DNA of 62,000 nucleotides from Chrysomallon squamiferum (GCA_012295275.1 CM022669.1:4251777-4313776); one strand, 5' to 3'. Positions 1-14,984 are shown, counted from the stretch's first letter. Numbers and translations are program-made. Notes: generated by a model from the letters alone, not told the origin.

Positions 1-439
1 GTCTCCACACACAGGCAGATTCCAGTCAGTTGTCTTAGTGTAAAAACGTACCGAGTTTTTCATCTTCTTTTTCTTTTTTATTTTCTTTTTTCTTGTCTGG
101 CCATCTTGGTAATTGTTACGGATTAATTTTGTTTTATTATTTTATTATATTATTTTTTTGTTCTAAGACATTTTTTAGTTAATTTCTCTAGCTGTCAACT
201 CAGAAACCCACTCAGAAAACCAGATTATATCGTGATGAATCCTTTTCAACTATTTGTACTAACCACTAATGTATTTAAGCCAAACCAGAAAGGGCAGGAG
301 CAGTTTTAAGAATTTCTGTTCATCCAGATTTATCATGATGGAACTAAAGGAGGTTAACATTAAAATATACTGTCGCTGTTCCATTTTGTTTTTCATAAAT
401 ATAATGTCAACAGCCTTTACTTTCTGTTTTAAACTGCAT

Positions 440-486
<47 letters not shown>

Positions 487-995
487 TGTTTGTTTGTTAA
501 TTAATTAGTCAGTAAATGAGTTAATTAGTTAATTAGTCAGTTGGTAAGTTATTAATAACTCAGCCAGCCAGCCAGTAAACTACCATCTGTCTATCTGTCT
601 GTCTATCAGTCTATCTATTTATATCTATCTAATCTATCTATTTATCTGTCTATCTGTCTGTGTATCGCTCTGTCTTTCTGTCTGTCTATGTAATTTTTTG
701 CATCTCACTGTCTTAACCTTGCGCTAGAAAAAGGCCAGTAAATTAGAAAACAATACGAAGGCTGAATTCAAAAGTTCTGATAGAAACGTATTTTCTGACA
801 CGGGTCAAACTGAAAGCTTTACGTTCAAAGCCGTCATTCACTTAACTGAACACACTGCGACTCAAGGGAAAATCTATCTTTTTAATGTTTATGCTGTTTT
901 TCAGATATTTTACAAAGAAGAAAAATTTAAGTATGGAAATCAGTTACATGTCTGATATATGTATGCTTTTCTGTTTGCATGTAATCATCATCATG

Positions 996-1051
<56 letters not shown>

Positions 1052-3956
1052 CTTCATCAGTGTTATTACTGTTGCTGCTGCTGTTGTTGTTATTGTTGTA
1101 GTTGTTATTGTTAAAACAAAAAGGAATTAAAATTATGATGATGGTGAGTGTAAAAAAGAAGAAATAATAAATAAACAATATTGTCTAAATAGATGTGTTT
1201 CTAGAATTCTAGGAATGTAGTTGTTTTAATATAGCTCTGTGCTTTACGTTTTTAGCTTTTGTTTTTCTATGGGACGCATGTTGTTTTTCTTCTTTTTTTT
1301 TTTTTTTATTTTTTTTTTTTTTTTTTCAGGAAACAAATCGTTCTTAGAGTAACATTACGAGATTTAAGGGCCGGATCACATTTTAAACTTTCCTGTATAC
1401 GTGAAAAGTGGCCATTACTGTCATGAAACTGACCTAAAAGTATCGTCCCAAAAGTTAAAAAAATGCAATAAATAAAAACGGAAAAAACAACAACACCAAA
1501 ACAAAATAAAACGCCAACGTGAATTATGACGTCAGAAGTTAATGAGTCACATCATTTGTCGTTCTGACGTTTGTGACATTCAGCGTTGAGGTAGTTTTGT
1601 GTGAAACCTGTGTGATATTTATTGTCGATAATGTCACATTTGTCGTCGATATTGCGACATTTGTTGTCGATTGTGTGACATTTGTCAACGATTATGACAT
1701 TCGTGGAAGTAATGACTTTCGTTCATTTTGCAACATTCAGAGGCACTGCATGCGTGTTTATTTATTTACTAATTTTTTTCTAAGTTTATTGCTTTAGTTT
1801 TTTTTTTTTTTTTCTTTAGTTTTTGTTTTATGTTTAATTTTTTTACAATTTCTAAAAATTTTGCTCTTATAAGAGATTTTCTTGGAATTAATTTTATTTT
1901 AATTTATTTATTTATTTTATTTATTTTATATATATATATATTTTTTTTTATTTGTTATTTTTTTATTCATTCATTGTCCGCGTTCTTTTTTTTTTTTTTT
2001 TTCTTTCATTTTAATTTTCTCATTTTTAATTCTCAAACATCATTTTCTTCCTGTTCTTATCATCATCGTAATTAATATGGCATTAACTTATATAACAATA
2101 ATTACTCACTCAAATGACATTTTGATATTTTGGATAAATACGCCATTTTTTCAAAGATATTTGAGAGATTATTAATTTAAAGTTAAAAACAGCACCAGCC
2201 ACCAGACACCAATTCCAAATAACAGAACCAAAACCGCATCCTAATTTATAGTTAATAGAATTTAGCACGACACGAATGAGTAAGTATTACTTTAAAACTA
2301 AAAATATTTAGCTATGATAAAATATAAACATGAATCAATATAATATAATAAATATATATAATTAACAACATTTAAAAAAAAAAATTAATTATAAGCAGAG
2401 AAACAGTAACCTAATTCTTATAAAAATACTGATAATTCGGCAAACAGGTCAGTGGAGACAAAACGCCAGACAAAAATATAGACAGACAGACAGACGATTA
2501 TCTGGACTTACTAATGGATATAAAAATAAGATAAGAACAGATACATGTACGGAAAATCAGAATGGCTGGACAGATGGATTATTACTTTAATTTTAGCTGA
2601 CATATAGCAACAAACCAGGCGGGCTAACAGTCAGACAGACAGACAGATGGACAAGCAGACACATACGGACATGCAGACAGACTCGAAGGTAATAAAGGTT
2701 TGTGAGAGGTATGCATATACAAACGATTCTATTATTCATATTGTGTAGGCCAAATTGTGTAGGCTTAGACGCTTGTTGTTAATTGTCAGTGTTACTGATG
2801 GTCATTTGGTCAGGATCTGACCTGAACAGAGCCCATGGCTGTGCACTCTGGTTAATTCTAAATCCTGCAGACAACATCTCGTTAAGGATTTTAGTATTCA
2901 ATGCAACAGTAATTACACTAGAGCTCGAAGCGTAAGAAGAACGCTGCACCAGTTATAGACTTTAATAGCAGCTCGATTCGAGGGATTTGGGCAAACTTGT
3001 CATTTCTTATAATTATTTAGAGTCGCTTTTTCTTCTTCTTCTTTTTTTTTCTCTCTGTCTGTCTGTCTTTCTCTTTCTTTCTTTCTCTCAGTCTCTCTCT
3101 TAGACACTAATATATCTAAGTCTGTAAATTAGCTCTCTGTATCTATCTCTCTGTCTATATTTCAATTTACCAACCCATCTACCTAACTACCAACATATGT
3201 GTCTGAATGCTTCCTCTGTTTCGCCCTCTTCTCTCTGTTTGTCTGTTTGGTGTCTCTCTCTATATATAAATTATCCGTAGTTATAGACGGAGAAGGATGG
3301 GTGGAAAGATGAACAGCAACAAACAAGCACATATTCAGACAGATCATGTCCGTTCATTATCGGTCTGTTTTTCTCATTAATACAGATATCGTTGACGCTT
3401 CTTCTAGCTAATCCACTAACTAACCTAATAATGTGCCAAACAAACAGTAAGTGCAGACATTCAAGCTGATATGGTTCGATACTCCAGACTGGCTTGTCTC
3501 TGATTAGCACATTGAGTTTGGCCAAAAGGAAGTTCGGAATCTTTTTTTTTCAGAAGTTAAACTGAATTAGCCACAGTTTATCATAGGTCGCATTAGATGT
3601 CTGAAGAGCATTGGGTTCGAATCGATGTGTTAAAAGGGCAACATGTCAGACAAGTGCAGACTTTAATAACGGTGTTCCAGCCTGCTGTACATAGAAGATC
3701 TGTGTAATTCCACAGAGCAGAAGTCAGGCAGAGGTAAAACAGTTTATAATCATTTCAACGAAACAGCTGGCTCTGTAATTTATCTTGTTATGGGCAGTAA
3801 CTATTCTTGGTGACTAGAACAGAAACATGCGGAAAGCATAAAACATGCAGAACTGGCAATGATGATAATAAGCCTTCCTGACTAAATGAGACTCAATTTT
3901 GGACTCAGTTTAAAGATTATTCCTGCAACAGCAGTAATCAGATATTTGTTTGTTCT
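1..3956. other. Gene-free region with microsatellites
   Basis: AT-rich sequence with (TTTA)n at 438-487, a TCTG/TCTA tract at 587-692, (ATT)n at 996-1050, T tracts at 1288-1326 and 1798-1815, and GACA tracts at 2480-2500 and 2630-2665. Open frames here are repeat translations. No gene seen. Confidence 0.7.
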
Positions 3957-4262
3957 TACACACACACAAACACAAACACACACATATATACACACACACA
4001 GATACACACACATATACACACGTATACACACATAGATACACATATAGATACACACACATATACACACGTATACACACATAGATACACATATATACACAAA
4101 GATACACATATATACACACACACACACAAACACACACACACATATATATATACACACAGATACACATATATATACACACACAGATACACATATATATACA
4201 CACACACAGATACACATATACACACACACACGTATATATACATACACATATATACACACACA
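3957..4262 (+). repeat. Degenerate CA/TA-rich minisatellite
   Basis: About 300 bases of ACACACAGATACACATATAT-type units of varying length. It reads as Cys/Tyr/Val-rich frames on the minus strand, which are artefacts. Confidence 0.9.
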
Positions 4263-4663
4263 TTTATGAAAAGTTTCGATATCACTAATTTCTCCATCCA
4301 TTGAATTTTCCGATTTCTCATCTATTTCAATCTATGCCAGCAAAAAAAATAATGGATTATAAATGTCGTATATCTATAAAATAAAATAATACGCTAATGA
4401 AAGTTACTAAAACTTGTCGTGTTATTCTGAACTAAATGACTTTTGTTATGTTTAACTATGTGCTAGTTTGTGTGTATGAGACAACAGGACGTACGTCGCA
4501 TCTGTTTACGTATGTCATGTTTGTCCTTGTTTCTTATATTTATGTTTGGAAGAATATTTTGTCTATTGTGGATACGCACGAGAATAAATAAATACACACG
4601 CACACATATATGACAATGATAGACTGAATCACAGAAAAAGAGCGATATTTTTGGATGGACAGA

Positions 4664-4692
4664 TCCATAGACAGACAGTCAGACAGACAGAC

Positions 4693-4765
<73 letters not shown>

Positions 4766-4776
4766 GAGAGAGACAG
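4664..4776 (+). repeat. (GACA)n(GA)n microsatellite
   Basis: GACA units pass into a long GA run at 4698-4756. Confidence 0.9.
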
Positions 4777-5176
4777 GTAAGTAGGTAGACAGATTACTAG
4801 TCAGAAGAATAGAGTAGAATGATAAACACAGAAGAAAAAACATTTCTAAACATATTTAATCGACTTATAAATAAAATGAGAAACTGATAAAGAATTACAA
4901 CAGAAAAAGGAAAATCTCTTACTTTATGAACTCTGCAGTTTGCCGTGGTGCTCCGAGGTCACTTTAATTGCTATTAGTTCGTATTGCTATTCCTGATTTT
5001 ATTGCTGATCGATAACAAATGTTACTTGTTCAAAGAGCAGGATATCAACAGTGCAACAATAATTTTATTTATATGTGTGTTTATTCTCGTCATTAACTTT
5101 CTGAATAATTCTGAATGCACGGACCTTAGTTACAGATATGTATGTTGCGTGTGTGAATGTGTGTATATATGCAATT

Positions 5177-5366
5177 TAGGATTTAAATATTATCTTTCTT
5201 ATGCACATCTGATTAGACTCTGCACAGAAACAATATTCAAGAAAGCGCTGGTACAGTAGGACAAAGTCCAATGACGTCCTCACAAAAACCGTCAGATGCC
5301 GCTGACGATACTCGAACGAACGCACTCCGAAGGCGGACGTTGTTACTGTTCGGCTATCAAGACAAC
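5177..5366 (-). mobile_element. tRNA-derived SINE, second copy
   Basis: It aligns along its length with the copy at 5602-5811, from the ATATT..TCTTATG body segment to the CAAGACAAC head. Between B box and head it lacks about 16 bases present in the fuller copy, and its A box is degraded. It is more diverged and probably older. Confidence 0.65.
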
Positions 5367-5500
5367 TTTGAAATAAAAAAAGTTGCTTTGTAATCGAGAG
5401 TAATCATCGCTTCCCTCGAAGCACGCTGTTTTTGTCTTTCATGATTTTTGCGTGCAACTGTTATTTATGTGTGAAACCTGGCAGTTGCCAGCATGTATTT

Positions 5501-5567
5501 TGGGATTTGAATATTCTCTGTCTTATGTACGTCTGATTAGTCTGCACACAGACAATATTCGAGAACT
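5501..5567 (-). mobile_element. tRNA-derived SINE, 3' fragment
   Basis: Only the tail-proximal 67 bases remain, matching 5602-5680 of the full copy. It breaks off into the TATG repeat at 5568-5601, next to the tail of the full copy. Confidence 0.6.
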
Positions 5568-5601
5568 GTATGTATATAAGTATGTATGTATGTATGTATG
5601 T

Positions 5602-5811
5602 AGTTTAGCATTTTGAATATTTTCTGTCTTATGTACGTCGGAATAGACTTTGCACGTAGACAGTATTCGGGAACGCTCTGACGCAGGAGGACAAAGTCCA
5701 ATCACGACCTCACAAACCCGTCAGATGCCGCTGACGAGACTCGAACGTATGACACCCATTCGCCCGCACTCCGAAGACAGACGAAGTTACCGTTCGGCCA
5801 CCAAGACAACC
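5602..5811 (-). mobile_element. tRNA-derived SINE, fullest copy
   Basis: On the minus strand the head at 5811 reads into a perfect tRNA-type A box, TGGCCGAACGG (5800-5790). About 45 bases on comes a B box, ACGTTCGAGTCTC (5748-5736). A tRNA-unrelated body follows, ending in a TACA/CATA repeat tail at 5571-5601. This is the layout of a Pol III SINE. Two further copies lie at 5177-5366 and 5501-5567 in the same orientation. I know no name for it. Confidence 0.72.
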
Positions 5812-6148
5812 TTATGTATGTATGTGTGTATGTATGTATGTGTGTATGTATGTATGTATGTATGTATGTATATATGTACGTATGTATATATGTATGTATG
5901 TATGTGTATGTATGTATGTATGTGAATGTATGTATGTATGTATGTATGTGTATGTATGTATATGTATGTTTGTATGTATGTATGTATGTATGTATATGAA
6001 TGTATGTATATGTGTATGTGTATGTATGTATGTGTGTATGTGTATGTATGTATGTATGTATGTATGTATGTATGTGTGTATGTATGTGTATGTATATATG
6101 TATGTATGTGTATACGTATGTATATCTGCGTATGTATATATATGTATG

Positions 6149-6182
<34 letters not shown>

Positions 6183-6266
6183 TGTATGTATGTATGAATG
6201 TATGTATGTATGTATGTATGTATGTATGTATGTATGTATGTATTTATGTATGTATATGTATGTATG

Positions 6267-6298
<32 letters not shown>

Positions 6299-6680
6299 TG
6301 TATGTATGTATGTATGTATGTATGTATGTATGTATGTGAATGTATGTATGTATGAATTTGTGTATGTTGGAATGTATGTATATGTGTATGTATATGTATC
6401 TATGTATATGTATGTAAAAGTCTATATATATGAATGTATGGATGGATGGACGTATGTATTTGTATATGTGTATGTGCTGTATGTATGTATGTATGTATGT
6501 ATGTATGTATGTTTATGTATGTATGTATGTATGTATGTATGTATGTATGTATGTTTGTATGTATATATGTATGTATGTATGTATATATGTATGTATGTAT
6601 GTGTATACGTAAAAGTCTATATGGCTGGATGGATGTATGGATGACGGATATATGTATTTGTATGTGTATGTTTATATATA
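5812..6680 (+). repeat. (TATG)n array, about 0.87 kb
   Basis: An almost unbroken tetranucleotide array starting at the head of the SINE. Variant units and a GGAT-rich block occur near its end; that block appears twice (about 6417-6470 and 6607-6665). Met-Tyr-Val-Cys frames within it are artefacts. Confidence 0.93.
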
Positions 6681-7572
6681 TATAAATTTAATATTGTTAA
6701 AAAACAAATTGTAAGAAACAAAGCAAAATAACAGGAATACAAAATTACATAACGAAAAATCAACTCTGACAGATTTAGTAATTGGAACTGATCAAAATAT
6801 ATTTAGAATATTTGTTCACACAGCTACAGGCATACCTTAGAGTTTGGTATTTTTCTTTCTTTTCTTTCTTTTTTACGCTGTTAAGTACCAATCATTTTTA
6901 TAGTCCATTAAACCATAGAGCTGTCATTATTTTTCTCTTCTAAATATTAAGTAAATGAATATAAATGTAGAGCCAAATAAGAAGCAGTTAAAGTACAAAA
7001 GTACACCAGAAAGGTGAAGGTAACTGTATTGATTTAAATAGGAAGTCCTTTCAAAAAAAAAAAAAAGTTCTTTTAAAAGAGAAAATAAAATGAAGAACGA
7101 CCTATCTTCCAAATGTTTATATTTTCTTACATTCTGTAGAACATGTGCATAATTCTCGCTTTTAATAAGCTTGGCGCAAACTGGACGCTGGAGATCCATT
7201 AAAGATGGAATCAATTTGTTCCCAGTTCGTTTCTGTTGTAAAAGTGACTGACACGGCAATTCAAGGAACACTTTGTATGTTAACCATTCAATAAAAGTTC
7301 TCCAGTGCCAAGTGATTATTAAGTCGCTGTTTATTGGAAATGCTTTTCGCTTTGACGCCGTCTCCAGACGCGAACATGTCACACGTTTGCCCTTTTAACG
7401 CTGATGTATCCCGACCAGACAGTCGTTAAGCCGTCATCTTATGATTGGTAGCAAGCTGGTTCACATCCTAGTGTCAGCAACAGCAGCAACAGCAGCAGCT
7501 ATGGGTTATCACACCTTCACACTGATGAAATTCTGCGTTGAGGTATCGTTAAACATTTATTCATTTACCTCA
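6681..7572. other. Unassigned single-copy sequence
   Basis: Contains a 151-codon minus-strand frame (7382-6927) that starts at GTG and has no recognisable domain, plus a short CAG/CAA run near 7480. Nothing else seen. Confidence 0.5.
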
Positions 7573-7870
7573 TGATGTTAGATCACTGTAATCCTCTCTT
7601 CTTTTTAACATTCTAACCAATAGTTGGGTCGTTAGATAAGCATAACTTCTCTTCTCTCTAACATTCTAACCAGTAGGTGGATCGTTAGATAACCATAACT
7701 TCTCTTCTTTCTAACATTCTAACCAGTAGGTGGATCGTTAGATAACTATAACTTCTCTTCTTTCTAACATTCTAACGGGAAGATATTACATCACTATAAC
7801 CTTTCTTCTCTGAAGTATTCTAACGGGGGGGGATGTTGAGGCTACACCCTCTCTTCTCTTTTACATTCTA
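7573..7870 (+). repeat. Degenerate minisatellite, unit about 57 bases
   Basis: About five copies of a unit containing AACTTCTCTTCT..TCTAACATTCTAACC and GGTGGATCGTTAGATAA. It fades into looser CTAAC/TCTTCT-rich sequence up to about 8340. Confidence 0.8.
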
Positions 7871-8340
7871 ACACACTAACACTATACCTGTTCTTCACTG
7901 TAACTCAGCCCCTTCACAAAAACTAACATTATAATCAGTCTTCCATTTAAATTGTCTGACACATTAAAACAAAAATTCATTTTTCCATTATCTTATCGCT
8001 AACAAACTAACACTAAAAGTAAAGAAAAAAGAAAGAAAGAAAAACAAATTAATTAATAAATAAATAAATCAGTTAACCATAACTAACCTTTGTTAACTTT
8101 AACTAACCATTTTTTTTAACCATAATAACCTTACCGCCCTTCTTTAAGATATTTAACCGTCTATCATACTAACACATCTCTTCTCTGTAACTAACCTTCT
8201 AACAAGCTAACACTACACTCTCTTCCAACTATCTCTATGATACATACACTTTGCATTCACACTACATTTTCTCTCTCTGTAAACCTAACATTAACTTTTA
8301 TAACCCTCTTTTCACATTATCTAACCATCTAACATACTAA

Positions 8341-10071
8341 CACACAGACTGGCTTGACAGCCTTCGCTCCTGTACGGTGATCCTACGACAAACGTGCCTG
8401 AATCGTGGGTGGACAAGTCTGAAATAGACTGACTGACTGACTGACTCATTGATTAATTGAATACACTGTTAATTCTGTAACTCGGTAATTAGTTTGGAAA
8501 TGTCACTGAACGTCACCGGTGAGTGATAAGTCTATTTCGAAGCAGCAAGGCTGCCTCGGAGTGCAGTTCTTTCACAGAAGAGAAAGACTGGCACCAAATA
8601 CAGTCTACGTTGAAAACAGAAGACACAAAACTGTAAAGCAAATACAGTTAAGAGTATTTCAAGAACAAAATTAAGTGCAAGAAAGTTTTTTTGTTTTTAC
8701 GCAAATTTAATATTGACTTGTCTGTAATCACAATGAACAGAAAAAAATAGTAATAAAAAATAAAATAATTAATTAATTGATTAATTAATTAATTAATAAT
8801 AATAATAAAAAAATAAAAAAATAATAATAATAATAATAATAATAATAGCAACAGTAATAATAAAAATAATTTAAGTTAATGTAAACCAACTTCACTTTTA
8901 TTATATTTGTTCATTGCTACTAGTACCCCTAATAAAAAATCTACTACTATTAATACTATAAATAATAATAAATAATAATAATAATAAAAATAATAATAAT
9001 ATGAACCATTAACAAATAAAATTAATAACAGTAACCAAACAAAATAAAAAAAAAAGCAACAGCAATACTAACGAATAAAAATAACAAGAAATGAATATTC
9101 TTCGCCAATTTATTTTGTAAAATTTTCTAAGCTGACTGCTATTTTAGATTCACGACAAATCATCATTATTCAAAAAATTTAATTGCATTTTACATAACTT
9201 CATTTGAATAAGAAGACCGACGGCTCCACTGTTCTGCAAATCCTGTTTTTTTTTCTCTGGTATCACTTTTTCAGAAGTAAATGATTCGTTTATCTCACTG
9301 TTCTGTTCCTCGACCGCATGACGACCGTTATATCGACAACATTATTTTTTATGATCTCGTTATATACACACTGTATAAAGCTGAATCTGTGAGATGTCTA
9401 CATGTCCGGAATTGATATAGTCCAAGCAAAGCAAAATTAACACACAACAAAGCTAACAAGTCTGGGCACGCATTGCAGATTGGGCTGTCAAGCATCATGT
9501 TTCTAAAACTATGGATGACTGTTACATTTAAAAGTGGGTTAATTAATAAAGAAGCCAATAGGGCAGTTAACAAAATACAACAGGATTATTTGTATAGTGC
9601 AAAAATAGGATATTTAATGTAACTCAAAATATGTCATTTAAATAACTCAAAATACGATAATCTGTATAATACAGAATTGTATAATTTAAATAGTACAACA
9701 GTGGATAATTGGTAAAACTCAAACTACAATAATTTATATAGTGCAGAATAGACTAGCTGATATAGTGGAAAACAGAATAATCCAAACAGGCCAATGTCAC
9801 TGTTTCAAATCACAATCTGATAAAGTTCTAACCATGTCAGATAACTATTGTTACCTCTCATTAGCTTTCACAATGCAGCTATAAGAATCACAGTCTAATG
9901 TAATTATGATTATGTTTTGAATAGCAAAATACGACTAAATCTAAAAATTTTATTATAGTATGACTGTTTTATGACATAAAAAAAAAAAAAAAAGATATTT
10001 GCTAAAACTATTTCAGTTAATCTTTTTGTTTCAGACGTAACTCTCTCATTCTCTCTCACACACTCTTTCTC

Positions 10072-10143
<72 letters not shown>

Positions 10144-10475
10144 CTGTTATCTCTCTGTGTCTCTTTTATCTGTCCATTTGTCCATATGTTCATCCTTCAA
10201 TCATCTATCATTTCACCCATTCATCTATATCTATACATCCGTCCATCTGTCTATCTCTCAGTCTATCTTTCTCGTACTTTTCACTTTCTTTAGTTCCGCC
10301 TCTTAGTGGCATTTCTTTCTTTTCACTGAAGTCTACTTTACATTTTAATGCCACAGTTTAATCTATAATTTAATGAAATTTCATTACTGGATCTTTTTTG
10401 TACCATAGTAATTGAAAATTGTCGCCTTTGTAATATTTTCATATTAATCTAAATTCTTAACCTTTAAATAAGTTG

Positions 10476-10517
<42 letters not shown>

Positions 10518-11742
10518 GTGTTAATATAAATTTTTATCAATAATGAAAGATATAACCATTGTTTAACTTTTTCATTTTCCAGATAAAGGTCAACTATTTG
10601 TATTTTCATCTCTTTGTTATACATATATGTTAGAGAAAACGTCAGAATGTTAAGTACTGTGCTATTAATGGATAATGAATTATTGAAAATAAGTTATGCG
10701 CACGCACACATACGTACAAAAGAAAAAGAAGAAAATATGGAAAATTAGTTAATTTCAATATCTTATATCGTATTTTTCTGTTCTAGCATAACAAATATTC
10801 ATTAATTCATTTTCTTATTTATTTATTTATTCGTTCATCCATTTATTCATTCAATCCTTTTTAACATACTTTTTATTACCAATTTTTTATTTTTTTTATT
10901 AATTAGTTTTAAAGCTGTTGTTTTCGTTTGTTTGTTTTTTTTGTTGTTTTTTGTTGGGGTTTTTTGTTCTTGTTTTTTCTAGTATAATTCTCTCTATGTT
11001 AATATGAAGTAGATATATTTCAATGTTTAAAGACGATTACTTTGACTTACGCTACAACAGACAAAGCTGTCCTTGTTGGGTTTGAACTCTTAATGTGTGT
11101 TTTATCTCTCGCTAATCGAATTAATCGAACACGGGATGCAGAAAGAGTAGTCCAGTACAGAGTAATAGGAATTAACTCAGATCATTATTTTAGATAATAT
11201 TTAAAATGGCTCGAAGAATACGATTATTTGATATGGATAACTACCGCATTTCATAATAGAATGTAGTTAATTTTGTACAACTTATGTGAATGATATAACA
11301 ATGTGTATCCATCGTTAAAAGATTATTAATATAAATATTACTTTTTTCCCTTGATCATTTCTTTTTCTGTCCTTCTTTACAGCCCCCCATTTTTTATTCT
11401 TTTAAACTTCATTCTTCCATTTTCTTCCTTCTACATTTTTTGTCTTTTCTTATTTTTTATATCTTTCCTTCTTTCGTTCTCTTTATTGTTAGTTTATTCT
11501 TTATTTTTTTTTTTTTTTTTAGCCAGTGTCCTACTACTTTTTTATCAATAATTGCTGCCTGATGCCTGTTAATATAAACACGTTTGCTGCTAACTAATAA
11601 GAAGAGTTAAAAGTGAAATAGCTGCGGGTATCCACTCAAACAGTATTAATAAACACTGTAATGTAATCACCGTTCAAACACAACCTTTCATTCACAACTC
11701 ATCTTTAACAGTTACATGGGTTTAAGTATGCTTTGACTTTGA
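8341..11742. other. Gene-free region with AT-rich and CT repeats
   Basis: Holds AAT/TAAT-rich tracts at 8760-9070, a loose tandem repeat with AACTCAAAATA units at about 9590-9780, (CT)n at 10070-10140 and a T tract at 10480-10516. No gene supported. Confidence 0.6.
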
Positions 11743-12925
<1,183 letters not shown>

Positions 12926-12999
12926 CTGCGTCTTGGAAATGACCGACACGACTAAAATACACGAACAAAACTTTCGAAAAGAAAAAGAAGAAGACTTAC

Positions 13000-13211
13000 A
13001 TGTGTGTGATGTTTTCTCGTAGTTCCGGATCAGAGATCTGAGGGATGGTAGTCATCGTATCCTTCTTAAAACACTCCAAAACAGTCCCCCACGTTGTCGC
13101 TGCAGTACGACACCTGCATCCGACAACGTCACACAACTTGTAGTCAAGAGTTTGAACTCCACATCCCAAGAACAACACAGTTACAATCACAACATACTGA
13201 ACCTGCATCAT
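13000..13211 (-). CDS. First coding exon of a secreted or membrane protein with an LRR N-terminal cap-like motif
   Basis: ATG ATG at 13211 opens a hydrophobic signal peptide (about residues 1-21). Then comes a cluster spaced C-x4-C-x-C-x10-C, followed by the sequence TTIPQISDPELRENITHM. This resembles the leucine-rich-repeat N-terminal cap (LRRNT), where the last cysteine precedes an 'IP' and the first repeat. The exon ends at CACAT|GTAAGT (donor at 12999), phase 2, so the gene continues toward lower coordinates. I found no convincing next exon down to position 1; intron 1 starts almost directly in the 1.2-kb CT tract. The family assignment is tentative. Confidence 0.55.
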
Positions 13212-14935
13212 GGAGTTCAAGAAATACAATACTTCACGACTGTTTAATATATCCTTATGATTTTATATTCCTTCCCTTTTGTGGTTTAATTAACTGATTA
13301 AAACTGTTTCGATAAGCGATTAAAGTTAATCCACAAGACTGTACCTTTTAAGTTATGTAACGTAAGTGGGTTATTAATTATAATATATATCTTTTACATT
13401 TTCTTTGTGTGCATCTTATTGTTTGCCAGCTAGCTGCTAAACAAAGTTTAAAAATATTATAGTATTTGTATGAAAAGTCTCTTTTCGATTCGAGAACTAG
13501 TGATATTCGACGCAGATGTATGTAAACAAAGCCTGTATCTGGAGCGCGCGGTTGTGTTGTTGAAAGTTTTAAGATAGGTGTTTGATCAATCAACACGTTC
13601 CGAGCACAATGACTGAAATTCCGGACTGTGGCAACTGTTATAGCGGATTCTGCGACACAACGCTGAAATATCGATCTCTCGTTTAGCAGTCGAAGTCGCA
13701 GGCATTGGCAGAGTGAAATGAAATGAATGTATGTTGGTCACGGTTTCTTCGGACGCGCCATTAGCCGTCAAGACGTTCATAACTTAAACGACGCCTGAAT
13801 AAATTAAAAAGCAATTCCCAACACATGTGTGAATTTTTATTCACCGTTAACTGAATTCCGAAAGAAGAAACATAGAGTGTGTATGAACTCGATTCGGTTC
13901 ACGGTTTTGACTCAAGTTTAGCAAGTTACTGGTAGTGTGTGTGTGTACATTTGTGAGTGTGTGTGTGCATGTGTGAGTGCGTGTGAGTGTCTGTGAGTGT
14001 CTGTATATTGCATTTGGAATAATTACAATTTTCGATGATTGAAATGTATGTCTTGTTGAATCAATTTAAATAAAATGACCTGTATAATCTTAAATAAAAA
14101 TTATTTCTCTGTCCTTTATAAACAGTTTAACATTAACTGCTAAATGATATACAGTTCCAATAACAGAAATATTCTGCCACTGTACTATTTCTAAAACGAA
14201 GATTGTACTTGTATGATTTTTTAAATTACATGAATTTTAATCAATCATTTACGACATACTGAAATAAACACTGTTTCTTTCAAACTGACATTTTGTTAAG
14301 GTACACAGTGTATTTTAACGTATTCTCCGAAGAAATATAAAAGTGAGCGAAAGAAAGGTAATAAAATAAAAAAATGAAAGCTCCACTATGATTTCATATT
14401 ACGACAAGATCATCTTCTATAACATATTTATTTACACGAATTTCATAATAGAAATACAAAAGGTTTCTTATTATAATAAATTAAATTCGCATATACACAC
14501 TTTAAGAACGAGAATGCCAAACTACTGGGCTCGCATATAAACATAAACAAACGTTACACATAAACTGGTTCTAGTAAACCTTACGAAGGTTATGTCTTAA
14601 TAATTTCTATCTCGTGTATTGATTCTAGATCCAGCTCAGTATGACTTGAAGCACATGTTGCCGGTGAGAACTTTTCATAAACTTTCTTATTTCATTGTGT
14701 GTCGCGGTTATGAGTTTTCGATTGTCACAAAGACGGCGGCTGTCAGGCGATAGGTCATTACCGACTTATTGACTGCGCGAAACAATTCACTGACCCTGCC
14801 TTGTACGTGCACTTGCGTGCGTATGCTTTTCCCAGTCTGCTTGTTTGCGCATGTGCGTGCATGAGAGAGCATGTGTTGTTATCGTTGTTGTTGTTGTTTT
14901 TGTTGTCGTTTTAATTTATTTATTATTTTTTTTTT

Positions 14936-14984
<49 letters not shown>

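Noticed and set aside
5814-6685. Met/Tyr/Val/Cys-rich open frames, also at 3882-4321, 16699-16893 and 45599-45814
   Set aside because: They are translations of TATG/CATA or CA/TA arrays; every frame is open because the repeat lacks stops.
6927-7382. 151-codon minus-strand frame
   Set aside because: It starts with GTG, has no recognisable domain, and has an AT-rich low-complexity second half with no good splice sites.
8341-8600. Possible element with GACT repeats and a loose inverted GTCTATTTC
   Set aside because: No terminal repeats, Pol III boxes or second copy found.
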